A stretch of DNA of 64,000 bases from Cristatella mucedo. Its lineage: Eukaryota; Bryozoa; Phylactolaemata; Cristatellidae. Below the pieces are notes generated by a model that was not told where the DNA came from, ran no database searches, and saw nothing but the letters and a program-made list of their open reading frames with translations. Every line of letters begins with the position of its first letter. The first letter of the stretch is position 1. The stretch is taken from assembly GCA_009760855.2 (NCBI GenBank), contig WPIO01000039.1, positions 1-64,000 on the forward strand, read 5' to 3'. Made by a program: the position numbers and the translations under genes. Shown here piece by piece: positions 45,615 through 54,339 of this stretch.

Positions 45615-46225
45615 TTATTTTCTGCTTTGCATGAAAAGGCCAGCCCCTAATTTTGTCATTGCTCCCCCATCGCCACCAGGTCTTCCTGTACCCTCCTGTG
45701 CAAATACTGGTTCCTTAACTGACTTCTCTTTAATTACTTTCTCGATTTCTTTGTACGCTTAAGGATCATTCTCTTTCAGTGTTTCTGAGTAATCTTCAAC
45801 TTCTTCTGGCCCTGCTACTCTCGCTTTTCTCTCCTTCTTTGGTTTCATTTTCTCAAGCGTAGCACGCTTGATTTCAAGGTCCGTCACCTTCATCTTGCGG
45901 TCATAGTCTTCTTATGTCTTATGCTTCCCTAGTTTGCATTCAAGCTCTTTCCTTCTCTTCTCTTCTTCGAGTTTGTCATCAGCTATCGCCGTTTCAATGC
46001 GCTCTTCAACTTTTGATCGACCTTTTCTTTCCTTGTTTGCAGCTCAATCAGTTTATGTGCATGATGCATTTCAATTCCTTTGCTAGCAATGTTTACACCA
46101 AGATTAGTCATTCCGGAGATTACTGGAGCAACTTTGCCAATGCCATCAATAACCTTATCAAGCACACCTGATCCACACTTTCCTCCTCTAATCTTGCCAT
46201 GCCCAATTCTGGCATAACTTCCCAT
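45615..46225 (-). pseudogene. Minor structural protein, basic/coiled coil, element B
   Basis: It starts MGSYARIGHGKIRGGKCGSG at an ATG preceded by TATAGAAGG. A Gly/Val-rich amphipathic segment follows (VLDKVIDGIGKVAPVISGM, then LGVNIASKGIE), then a charged helical region (EDYDRKMK, RATLEKMKPKKERKARV) and a Gly-rich end. The frame changes near 45983, and TAA codons occur near 45912 and 45761. The basic, amphipathic N-terminus recalls adenovirus pVI or Polinton minor capsid proteins that bind the inner shell, but no diagnostic motif is present. It lies directly upstream of the capsid gene. Confidence 0.5.
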
Positions 46226-46229
46226 CCTT

Positions 46230-46985
46230 CTATACTATCTGGAAATTTCTACAGTTACCGTTACATCAGATACAACACTAACATCATTGCCATTTTGATC
46301 TGTCAAACTAATTTTGCAACTACTTATTGCTTCTATATCTCCCCTCGTCCCCCAGTTCCAGTTTCTCAATTACTTCAGTTTCATTCTTAACAATAAAAGA
46401 AATTCCTGTTACTCCAGTTCCCATCTTTTCCAACGCTTGTACTCTTGACACCACACTAACAGGCTCTCCACGAAGCCTATTCTTTAGTTTTATATGTTTG
46501 GGATCCTCATCAAATAATTTCTCGTAAATGCTTTGTAATGTTTCTTTGTTTCTAGTTCCTTCATAATCTTTTACCATTTGCTTAACCCAGCAGGCGTCTT
46601 TTTTCCTTGAGGCAAATCTTTCAAGACACTATAGGCTTTGATACGAGTAGTCTGTGGAGTTCCAGTGCTAGGATTAATACCTAATTGCTTAGCTATGTCC
46701 TTCTGAATTGCATCAATTGCACTTTAGGTTTGCTCATTTGGGGCATTAGTTTTTGCAGCATTTGCAATACGGATTGCTTTTTGATATTTCTTTTCTTTAA
46801 ATGCTTCAGCAACTCTACTAGCAGTTAGATAAGCATCAGGAGCAGCATTTAAACTTTCTACCAACGGTTCATGATACGACAGGCGCTGCTTTCATGCTTT
46901 CTATTGCTTGTGTTGTCTCAATTGGCCTGGCAAGAGCAGGTCTAATCTTCTTCAAATTCTCGAGCGTAAAGTTACCAGAGTCGTC
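46230..46985 (-). pseudogene. Unrecognised structural-region protein, element B
   Basis: Three frames read in order: RPALARPIETTQAIESMKAA (about 46890-46950), AYLTASRVAEAFKEKKYQKA and NAAKTNAPNEQ (about 46740-46840), then VKDYEGTRNKETLQSIYEKL and GISFIVKNETEVIEKLELG (46320-46577), ending in a beta-rich DQNGNDVSVVSDVTVTV. At least three frame changes and one TAA break it. It sits between ATPase and lysine-rich gene. A penton or other minor capsid role would fit, but I cannot show it. Confidence 0.4.
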
Positions 46986-47889
46986 AGTTGCACGTCTCTA
47001 GCGTACGTCGGTCCAAATGTGCTTCAGCGGTGTCCCTAGCTGTAATTTCTGCTTGAAGCCACTGCCTTTCTAAATCATTCTGCAAGTCAATAGAGTCACG
47101 AAAGTCTTGCAAATCACGCAATCTCTTCTCGTAGTCCAGTGCTTCCTGCCCACTTCGACGATACTTCTGTCCAGACTTTAAATAAATCTTACCGCTGAGC
47201 TTCGTCCAATATCTTTCGTTAAGTGCATTTATTAGTTGTTGGTCATCATTGTCTACAAACCAAAATCTGCCTTCAGACTCAGTCTTCGTAAGATCAATGA
47301 CACAACAACTAAAGCGATTCCTTGTGCAAGTATTAACCCAATCGCGAAATTGCTTTCTATCAATGTCTCCAGTGTACGCCTCTCGGATGTATTCAGTATC
47401 AGTTGCATTCTGTTTGAAAATGATTAACCTATTTATGTTGTTCCTGATTTCGCGTCTAGAGATGTTAGTGAATCCTTGAGCTAGGTTAAAGATGTTTAAT
47501 CCTTTGTGTCTTCCTTGTGTAAAGTAATCTATAATCTTTGTTTGTTCTTCAGTCATTAGATAATCAAGTACAACACAATTCTTTCAGTTCTTGTATGGAT
47601 CAACTTCTGGCATTTGCTCGATTCTGTCAATCCAAACATAAGCATCCTTTGCAGTTTTTTCAGTCATGGACATGACACCTGTGTACAACTTCTGGTCAAG
47701 TCTAGAAGCAATTATTGTACAAGTGTCGTAATTCAGCATGAAATAGAAGATCAAATTCATAACCAACTGTCATTTACCTGATCCACTAGGACCGAGCACT
47801 GATGCAAGAATTGGACCTTTCGGAAAAGGTTCTTTATGAACTCTTACTGAATCCTGCCCAAAGTCAAACGCTTTAACTTTTAGTGACAT
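46984..47889 (-). pseudogene. ATPase: A32-like packaging ATPase, element B
   Basis: About 300 codons from the ATG at 47889. The Walker A loop reads GPSGSGK followed by a TGA where Thr or Ser is expected (near 47774). The Walker B strand is CVVLDYLM, where the family has a second acidic residue after Asp. A further TGA lies between them (near 47585). The 46984-47556 frame is open and holds the conserved FTQGRHKGLNIFNLAQGF block and NINRLIIFKQ, typical of the FtsK/HerA-superfamily genome-packaging ATPases of Polintons and large DNA viruses. The enzyme would pump element DNA into capsids; as read, it cannot bind or hydrolyse ATP. The ATG is 10 bases from the divergent gene's ATG. Confidence 0.8.
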
Positions 47890-47903
47890 TTATATAGAAA
47901 TGG
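47886..47903. promoter_or_regulatory. Bidirectional TATATA start motif between ATPase and plus-strand gene
   Basis: CATTTATATAGAAATGG: start codons of divergent genes at 47889 (minus) and 47900 (plus), separated by TTATATAGAA. The motif is near-palindromic and serves both sides. Confidence 0.65.
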
Positions 47904-48143
47904 ATGGGGAAAATGTACTCCTTGTGTAAAAAGCACACGGACAATCTTCATGAGGAATACACTGAAACCCAAGGCCCAAAAGGTCCTAAGGGAATTGTGA
48001 AAGCAATCTGCATGATCTATGAACACAACACATCAAAGTTATTTCCACTAAGGCATGAACTAGGCACTGGCGTTCTAGCACACGGCAGACCAAGAGGGCG
48101 AGGAGTTCTAACGCATGGTAAACCTAGCGTTTCTTGCGTGAAA
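47900..48143 (+). pseudogene. Short leader gene upstream of protease, element B
   Basis: From the ATG at 47904 (or 47900 in another frame) the reading MGKMYSLCKKHTDNLHEEY continues, with a Gly/Arg-rich tail (GTGVLAHGRPRGRGVLTHGK), into the protease start without a stop. Either it is a separate small basic protein or an N-terminal extension of the protease. The direct repeat GCGTTCTAGCACACGG/GAGTTCTAACGCATGG encodes the two HGRPRG/HGKPS blocks. No family recognised. Confidence 0.35.
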
Positions 48144-48597
48144 ATGAGCAAAGAAGAGCTATTGCAAGAACTGCACGAGGCACTTTGTGAACTAAAACAA
48201 AATAACATCATCAGCGCTAACAGACGCCAAACTGCTAGAATACGTTAAGAAGCTATGGATACCAAATTGTAGAGGAGTATTTGCAAGAGAGAAACTAGCA
48301 CTAATGAAGCCATGAGAGATAAAGTGCTTCACTTGCAACACTGGTAAGACAGAGCGTGCAATTTATCATTGGGTTGCTTGTTACAAACAAGGCACACATT
48401 GCTTCGACTTTGATTCTTTTGGGGATCCTCCTATGCCTGAAGTTGTTGAATACTACGGTACATTGCCTAGTTTTTTGACATTCCAGCTGCAAGATTACAA
48501 TGAAACAAACTTCGGCTCGAGATGCTTAATTTTCCTGAAACTAATGAGCACGATAGACTTAGGGACGACAATGGAACTGCTCTTAGAAATGATTTAA
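48144..48597 (+). pseudogene. PRO: Adenain-like cysteine protease (C5/Ulp1 fold), element B
   Basis: Begins MSKEELLQELHEAL, changes frame near 48215, then reads DAKLLEYVKKLWIPN and CRGVFAREKLALMKP, a TGA at 48313-48315, then the catalytic part. His is in YHWVACYKQGTH, Asp in FDFDSFGDPPMPEVVEYYG, and a Gln/Cys end in FQLQDY followed by NFGSRCLIFL. This is the order His-Asp-Gln-Cys of adenovirus-type maturation proteases, which cleave capsid precursors. The residue before Cys (Arg) departs from the usual CG context. The last 80 bases overlap the next gene in another frame. Non-functional as read. Confidence 0.75.
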
Positions 48598-49071
48598 ACA
48601 GAAACAATAGAAACGAAATAGAAGTAACTCAGGGCAAACGCAACGCAGTCATTCTTAATGATACCCGTGTTTTCATCCCCAAGGGAATACCTGCACGCGT
48701 TCATCTTGAAGAGAAGGTTTCGAAAGACGCTGAGCCATATTAAAATGCATACACGCACATTACTCCTGAGATTCGGCCAATGATTCAAACAATCGCAGCT
48801 CAAGCATGTGCCGAGCTATAATATGAAGGTTATGATGTTACTCAAAGAGCAATGATTGGCGTACGAATTGATTTTGGAACAAGGCTAACACTGTTCTTTA
48901 ATGAAAAGATTGGGCCTGTTAAATTTTATGGAGCGGCAGAGCTAATTCAGAAGCTTGGAAATGATTTTGCCAGCGCTGGATTGCTTGGTGGCAGTTGTGT
49001 CTCAAAAGAATATTACCAAGGAGAGCCAATGCTGAATCTCAGACGTAAACTTGACCAAGTCCTCCTCTAAT
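48522..49071 (+). pseudogene. Unrecognised gene after protease, element B
   Basis: Plus frame starting MLNFPETNEHDRLRDDNGTA, with KRNAVILNDTRVFIPKGIPA, a TAA at about 48741, ITPEIRPMIQTIAAQACAEL, a second TAA near 48820, then RAMIGVRIDFGTRLTLFFNE and a C-terminus ending LRRKLDQVLL. Apart from the two TAA codons the frame is continuous for 183 codons. No domain recognised. No counterpart in A, where the region is deleted. Confidence 0.45.
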
Positions 49072-49079
49072 CGACCAAG

Positions 49080-49901
49080 GGCGGTAACCCGCTGGTGAAC
49101 AGACGGTGGATTCACCATCGGGGTCTGCGAATGCACCGCCGTGGTCGAGGAGAGGGCACTCGAGAGGGAGAGGGCACTCGAGAGGGAGAGAGCGGCGAAG
49201 GAAGTCGTGCTTCCCTCTGCTCTGTGAGTCGTGTAACAAAGCTGTTGGTGCTGGTCCTGTGCCAGCGTTCTGTGTGCTGTGCGAACCAAACAGCAAGCTT
49301 TTTCGTGGGATGGAGTCGATGGCATCAATGGCAGTGCTAGCCAAAATCGCACCTTATGACGGCAAAACGTCTGTCGCATGCACAAGGTCTGAGATGTTTC
49401 TTGCTTGCGTCCTCTGGGGTTCTGGGTCACTTAAAGTTTCACCGTAGATGTAGCCGGGATAAAGGGCTGCTTTGTCTAAATCATTAACACCTATGTATCC
49501 CTGGTCAATGCGCTCTCTGAATTTGGTGAAAGGTCCTACAAACGAGTACTTACCTGTCTTGTTAAAACCGCCATATCAAGAACAAATTCCCCAGTGTTTC
49601 CTGCAAGTAGACGCACGTGCTGTTCACGAGCGCCAAAGATTTTGGTAGCAATCTTCTCAGGGAATCCTGCTCCTTTGCTGCAATTTGCCTTTAGTTGGCT
49701 TGCACTGGAGCGCAGAATTAGGCATGAATTGGCTGTTCTGTGCTTCTCAATTCGTGCAAGTTGAGTTTTTGTTACGAGAATGACATCACTTAGGACCAAA
49801 GCGTCCTTGGTGAACCCTGGCGAAAATGGCCATATGCTCTGCGCAAGGATCAATTTTTGGTGATCTAATAGCGACAAACTAATTTCTTGAATTGCAGTCA
49901 T
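49080..49901 (-). pseudogene. Unrecognised conserved gene, element B (possible minor capsid)
   Basis: Starts MTAIQEISLSLLDHQKLILA at 49901. It continues WPFSPGFTKDALVLSDVILV and GEFVLDMAVLTRQ, changes frame near 49560, then FVGPFTKFRERIDQGYIGVN and a tail rich in Ser, Leu and Pro to about 49075. Element A has a decayed homologue (31800-32330). Between about 49140 and 49190 the DNA has a tandem duplication of GAGGGCACTCGAGAGGGAGA. Position among virion genes suggests a structural protein. Confidence 0.45.
49137..49190 (+). repeat. Short tandem repeat, 2-plus copies of a 20-base unit
   Basis: GAGGGCACTCGAGAGGGAGA repeated directly, followed by partial GAGCGGCGA. It encodes SLPLECP-type repeats in the minus-strand gene. 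Confidence 0.8.
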
Positions 49902-49959
49902 TCTCTCTATTAATCTTGTTTTTATTTGATTTAGCAGCAAGCAAACTATAGTATACAAA

Positions 49960-50478
49960 TGAAAATCTATGAAGTAGCTGCATTTCGTGGGCGTTCGTAT
50001 TAGAGTTGTTAAACTAGGATCCCGACTCAGGGAAATTTACGTGGAAATTAGCACGAAGAGCTAGCTGCGAAAGTTGGCTTCGAAGCAGTCGATCAATTGA
50101 TTCTGGTGGTTGTAGACAAATAAAAAGAGACCAAAACATTTATCAGGCCTACAGACTTTCATGGTTGATTATGCAAGAAGAAATGCCGGCGCACGAGATT
50201 GATCATGTAAATGGAATACGTTCAGATAATTGGTTTTCTATTTAGAGAGAAGCAGCACGTTCAGAGAATGCTAGAAATAGAGGAAGGCAAACTAATAAAA
50301 AGTCTGGCTTCATAGGAGTTTCTTGGAAAAGGGAAGCTCAAAAATCGCAATCGTATATATTAAAATTGACAGACACCAGTATCATTTGGGTTACTTTGAT
50401 ACTGCTGAAGATGCTGAAGTAATTAGAGACATGACTGCTATTAAATTGCATTTACAATTCGCAGAACTAAATTTTTAA
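49960..50478 (+). pseudogene. HNH endonuclease with AP2-like domain, element B
   Basis: Start ATG after CTATAGTATACAA (MKIYEVAAFRGRSY), then stops. The HNH domain is readable: AYRLSWLIMQEEMPAHEIDH, VNGIRSDNWFSI, a TAG, REAARSENARNRG. It is followed by an AP2-like module (KKSGFIGVSWKREAQK, then HQYHLGYFDTAEDAE after a two-base slip in a TATATAT run) ending at 50478. HEIDH plus REA..SEN and the AP2 module identify free-standing HNH homing endonucleases that cut DNA and favour their own spread. Same slot as in element A. Confidence 0.7.
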
Positions 50479-50552
50479 TATTGCTTGAATAAGGACAACA
50501 AATTAGTTCGTTACACTGATTTTTAATTATTACAACGCTTTTTAAACTGGTC

Positions 50553-51255
50553 TCACAGCTTTAAGATCTCTCTGTGAGTCTCTTCCTGTGAACGCCCTTC
50601 AGCGTAAAGTTTAGCTAGTAACATCATTGATTCTGACATGTAATCACACGCTTGCTTTTGTCCTATCGTTGATTGTTCTGCTTTTATATTGCCTCTTTGA
50701 CTTCAGGTGAATAATTGACTGCTCCACTTTCAACAAGTTGTTCTCCTTTGTTAATGTAGTCTAACCTACAACGGACCTCAATCATATCAACCCACGTCGA
50801 CATATCGATATCAATTTCTTTTTCAAGAATTTAAAGTTGCGCTTTCAAATCTGAAATTGCATTCCTTAGTCGAGAATCTTTTAGTTCTAAGGCAGCTAAT
50901 CTTTGTTCGTGTATATTCATGGGCGGAGCTCTTGCGGTGTACATCGCGATATCGATTATTTCTTGATAAATCCGGCTGCTGTAACCGCAATGAAGACCGC
51001 AGTTCCCACGGCTCCGACAATAGCCGCAATGCTTGCAAAAATCGCGGGAATAGCAGGCAGGAATACGCCTGATCTTACTTCTAGGAAGTTTTTGCTCCAA
51101 GACTTCGAATCAAGTGCAGAGGCATCCCACTCAATAATCTCACCAAACACCTCACTCAAGAACTGGCTCGGATCTTCATACCAGTCATAGCTACGTTGCT
51201 CGGCTTCATGTAATATTTAATTGATATAATACCCAACTTCCAAACTCAATATCAT
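50553..51255 (-). pseudogene. Conserved small membrane protein (WSKNFLEVRSG family), element B
   Basis: Homologue of the intact element A protein at 32954-33490: EVGYYIN, then a TAA where A has Glu, ILHEAE, DWYEDPSQFLSEVFGE, WSKNFLEVRSGVFLPAIPAI, a hydrophobic Ala/Gly/Val stretch, a frame change in a short A-run near 50965, then YTARAPPMNIHEQR, a TAA aligned with another Glu of A, and EKEIDID. B has a longer C-terminus (DYMSESMMLLAKLYAEG, ending at 50553), reached after one more frame change. The core motif is almost unchanged while other genes have drifted, suggesting strong past constraint. Confidence 0.65.
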
Positions 51256-51260
51256 TTTGT

Positions 51261-51797
51261 TCAATCCTTCAATTTTTCAGGTATAGTCTTCCAAGCGACG
51301 TGCCCATATTTACCTGAAGCAATGTCATCTACTATCTCCTTGATAGACAAACCGAGGTTAACAATTCCTGTATCTCCTGAAAGAAAGCCGCCGAAAGCTC
51401 TTGTAACGGAGCCTATTACTTTCATTGAGCTTAGAACTTTCCGCACAATTTCTGCAATTTTATTCGACGCAGTTAGTGACAATCGTGCCGCAGTCTTTGG
51501 AGCCAATTTCACAATCCCCTTAGAAACAACCTCACTTGCAGTGCTAACTCCAGAAACTACCTCCTTAGCAGTGTCAAATCCTTGCCTGACATCTTCTGCT
51601 AACTCACCACCAAGCATTTCCTTCGACAGTTGAAGTATTGTTCCTGTCCTAGTAGCAAGAGCTTTCCTAATCTTGTTCAAAGACCCTTTATTCAAAGCTA
51701 TTTCAGGGCTATGACCGATATCTTCAAATTTCACTCTTATCCTTTAACCAGACATTAATTTGCTCAACTGCTGCTTACTAAGATTTAAGCGTTCCAT
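51261..51797 (-). pseudogene. Amphipathic Gly/Ala-rich protein, element B
   Basis: Starts MERLNLSKQQLSKLMSG at 51797. One TAA follows, then a continuous frame to 51261: NKIRKALATRTGTILQLSKE, VRQGFDTAKEVVSGVSTASE, KLAPKTAARLSL, AFGGFLSGDTGIVNLGLSIK, EIVDDIASGKYGHVAWKTI. It is helical, with short Gly-rich amphipathic stretches and no strong transmembrane segment. A shortened homologue in A (33500-33852) has the same neighbours. Back to back with the fibre gene, 9 bases between start codons. Confidence 0.6.
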
Positions 51798-51810
51798 CTA
51801 TATAGAATGG
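51795..51810. promoter_or_regulatory. Bidirectional TATATA start motif, element B fibre
   Basis: CATCTATATAGAATGG: divergent ATGs at 51797 (minus) and 51807 (plus) with CTATATAGA between. Equivalent to 33846-33866 in element A. Confidence 0.65.
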
Positions 51811-52322
51811 ATGCAATTTCAAAGATTAATGGCACGCTGTTCTCAGATTTAGATTGTAGGTTCAGCAAAATTACAGGACTAGGAACGCCCATTGCTGACA
51901 CAGACGCAATAAATCTTTCAAACGCTGTAAGTCCTGACTTTAGAGGCTAAGTGGTATCTAACGTTTCAGGATCATTTGCAACTGTTGCCTCACTTAGTGC
52001 TTTGTTCCCAAAAAGTCTTGAAATCATGATTTCTCAACTGAACTGCTCAAACATCAAAGGCATCTCTGGTAACTCTGCTGATTGCGCTGGATTTACTAGT
52101 GCAAGACCTTACAAAGTAATTAATTGCGGCCTGCTAATATCAATGTCACAATTCTTTGCTGGTGTTTCTAAAGGAAATCTTGACCTCGGGAAGAATGCAA
52201 TCGTGAATGTGAAGGACTCCGGATTGGTTTCTAAGCAATATGTTGATACTGCTAGGCAACAGTGTAGCATTAAGTAGCTAAAGGTCACGAATAACGATGA
52301 AATATTTTTCACAGCATCCATA
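51807..52322 (+). pseudogene. Fibre protein, element B, cut by CR1 tail
   Basis: Starts MDAISKINGTLFSDLDC, then ITGLGTPIADTDAINLSNAV, a TAA near 51948, MISQLNCSNIKGISGNSAD, NLDLGKNAIVNVKDSGLVSK and KQYVDTARQQCSIK, a stop near 52275, and a readable continuation (LKVTNNDEIFFTASI). It aligns with fibre 1 of element A from the first residue. Reading stops matching at about 52322, where a CR1 3' end begins, so the fibre head and any further fibre genes are missing. Confidence 0.7.
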
Positions 52323-52480
52323 GGGAACTAAGTCTCATTCTAGACACTTTACACATACCTGAAGAAAGCATGTCAAATAATTAGTGATAGCATGCACGAA
52401 TAAGCATACAAAGAACAACTCACAGCCCACGCAGGGAGATTTACCTGGGTCATTCAGCTTTCTTTTAAATTTCAGCGAGT
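52323..52480 (-). mobile_element. CR1/L2-like 3' tail, minus strand, abutting element B
   Basis: GAACTAAGTCTCATTCTAGA, CACTTTACACAT and later GCACGAATAAGCATACAAAG plus TTTCTTTTAAAT match the minus-strand tail of copy 1 (about 35-290) in order. Its 3' end points left, directly into the broken fibre gene. Confidence 0.6.
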
Positions 52481-52681
52481 CATAGAATCTCTAGATAACA
52501 GTCGGTGGTGAGATTGAAGCAAATAGAAGCAACACAACTTAAGTTAAAATATATTGAGAGCTAGTTGGTGGTTAGAGGCACAGTTTAAATGCCAGATGGA
52601 GAAGCCCGTGGTAGGTGGGAAGTAAGAGAAGTATCTTCCGAAACATACACCTGAGGAAGAGAATGCAGGGAACCACATGTG

Positions 52682-52715
<34 letters not shown>
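52682..52715. repeat. (TA)n microsatellite
   Basis: About 34 bases of perfect TA. Confidence 0.95.
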
Positions 52716-52720
<5 letters not shown>

Positions 52721-53204
52721 AATGTATTATTATAGTATACTACTATTGGAGCCAGTGGTATAGGAACAGGGAACAAATGTCCCCGGGAGCCAAGGTCAAG
52801 GGGGTGGCCAAATCAAAATGGATTGTGCTTATTTTTCAAAATTTTGTCACGTGAGAATAAGAATCTTGATTTCAAGAAAGTCCTTGTTTCAATGGTCTAG
52901 ACCTCACCCGGGCCATGCAATGATGTTAACGGGAAATTGTCTGCTACCAAAATTGTAAGTTTAGGAAAGGGGTTGGTGAGTGCTTATTTAAGATTCTATA
53001 CTACATAGAGACATTGTGCTCATCGAGTCTCCTGGTGCTAGCAATTAGATGACGTCGGCACTTCTAATCTTCTCAAGCCTTGTTGTCAAGCTTTGCTAAG
53101 GCTCACATCCTTTGGGGACGTAGTCAGCGATGTGAAGGTCGGTGTTATTCCAGACCAGCCTTTGTAAACTTCATTGTCATTGCGAGCTTGCAATGTCTGA
53201 GTTC

Positions 53205-53205
<1 letters not shown>

Positions 53206-53277
<72 letters not shown>
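53206..53277. repeat. (TA)n microsatellite
   Basis: About 72 bases of TA dinucleotides. Apparent Ile-Tyr open frames across it are artefacts. Confidence 0.97.
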
Positions 53278-53279
<2 letters not shown>

Positions 53280-53589
53280 ATGTTTATTTTGCAAACAAAA
53301 CCGTCATCATCAAAGAGTCTTTCCTGAGATTTCTTCAAATCTATGCCTACGATGCTGCAGTAATTGAGGGTCTCAAATTTAACAAATTCGAATCTGACCA
53401 AATGTTCATGCAAGATTGCAGGCGCAGTGCTGTGACAATGCAGCAGTCATGTCTGGCCACTTGTTAAGTGTTCCAAAGTGAACAATGTCCAGAAATGAGA
53501 AGGCAATTTTTGTAAACCGTGATAACCACAGCTTGAACCTGACATGAGTTATTGTAGCAAGTCAAGATTCGGTTTCATTGCCTCTTTTG

Positions 53590-54335
53590 GAACAATAGTG
53601 AGCACCCACATATTCTTTTTGAGATCAACTTTGAAGTACGAAGAATTGAAGAAAGTCTTAGCCATCACTGTCAAACGTGACTCTGAAATAAAGTTAAAGA
53701 TTTGATGCTGTTAAAGCTATTAATGATGGACTGAGCAGCATTTTAGGTATTGTGGAGCAACTGTCTGCCTCCACAAGTGGAAGACTTGAAACAAGAAGTG
53801 ATGCTGGCAGTCTCGTATATTGTATTTTGAACTTAAATTTGTGGCTCTACTGCCAGTTTGGTACAGCATCTTAAGAAAGATTGACCATGTTCAGAAAAGA
53901 CTGCAGGATCCAAAGATGAACTTCAAAGACTCTCTTGAGATTGATTTTTCAAAACTTAGAGAAGACTTGTGCCAAGATTAAATGCCAGATGCCAAAAGGA
54001 GGTGTGAATTGAATTGTGGGGAGTTTAAGTTAAATGAAGAATTCAACAAACCACACAGATGCCTGGAGCACTCTCAAGATGTTTGTCTCACAGCTGATTA
54101 GGGGATTTCAAGACTAAAAAAGACCAGCAGGCATAAGCTCTCCCTGACTAGAAACTACAGATAGGTTTCAACGGCTCATAGACCTTGATATAAAATTTGG
54201 CCTCTTGTTGGAAGTTAAGAAGCTTTTGAAGACCCTTGACTAGACCAAACTCCGCCAGCAATGTCTAGATCTTGGAGGCTTCTATAGTTCAGACGTTGAT
54301 GGAACAACGTTTTACGACGAAATGTGTGACTAAAA
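53590..54335 (+). pseudogene. hAT-type transposase remnant (ZMYM1-like C-terminal half)
   Basis: The reading on the plus strand gives DAVKAINDGLSSILGIVEQL, RLETRSDAGSLVYCILNLNL, LRKIDHVQKRLQDPKMNF, LEIDFSKLREDLC and, near 54195-54320, IKFGLLLEVKKLLKTLD and FYSSDVDGTTFYDEM. The order and spacing resemble domesticated and mobile hAT-like proteins of the ZMYM1 / DUF4371 group, where an AV.AI..G...I...L block and R.EA.SL are conserved. Stops and shifts occur throughout. No terminal repeats were seen. Confidence 0.5.
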
Positions 54336-54339
54336 TGCT

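Larger units (their letters stand above)
44088..52322. mobile_element. Element B: Polinton/adintovirus-like element, both ends truncated
   Basis: It carries capsid, lysine-rich, ATPase, protease, HNH, membrane and fibre genes in the same order and orientation as element A 28.9-34.2 kb. It has higher GC than A and clearly different protein sequences, so it is a relative, not a recent duplicate. The left end is cut inside the capsid gene by the LTR element. The right end is cut inside the fibre gene by a CR1 3' tail at about 52323. The polymerase half is absent but may be represented by element C. Confidence 0.82.
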
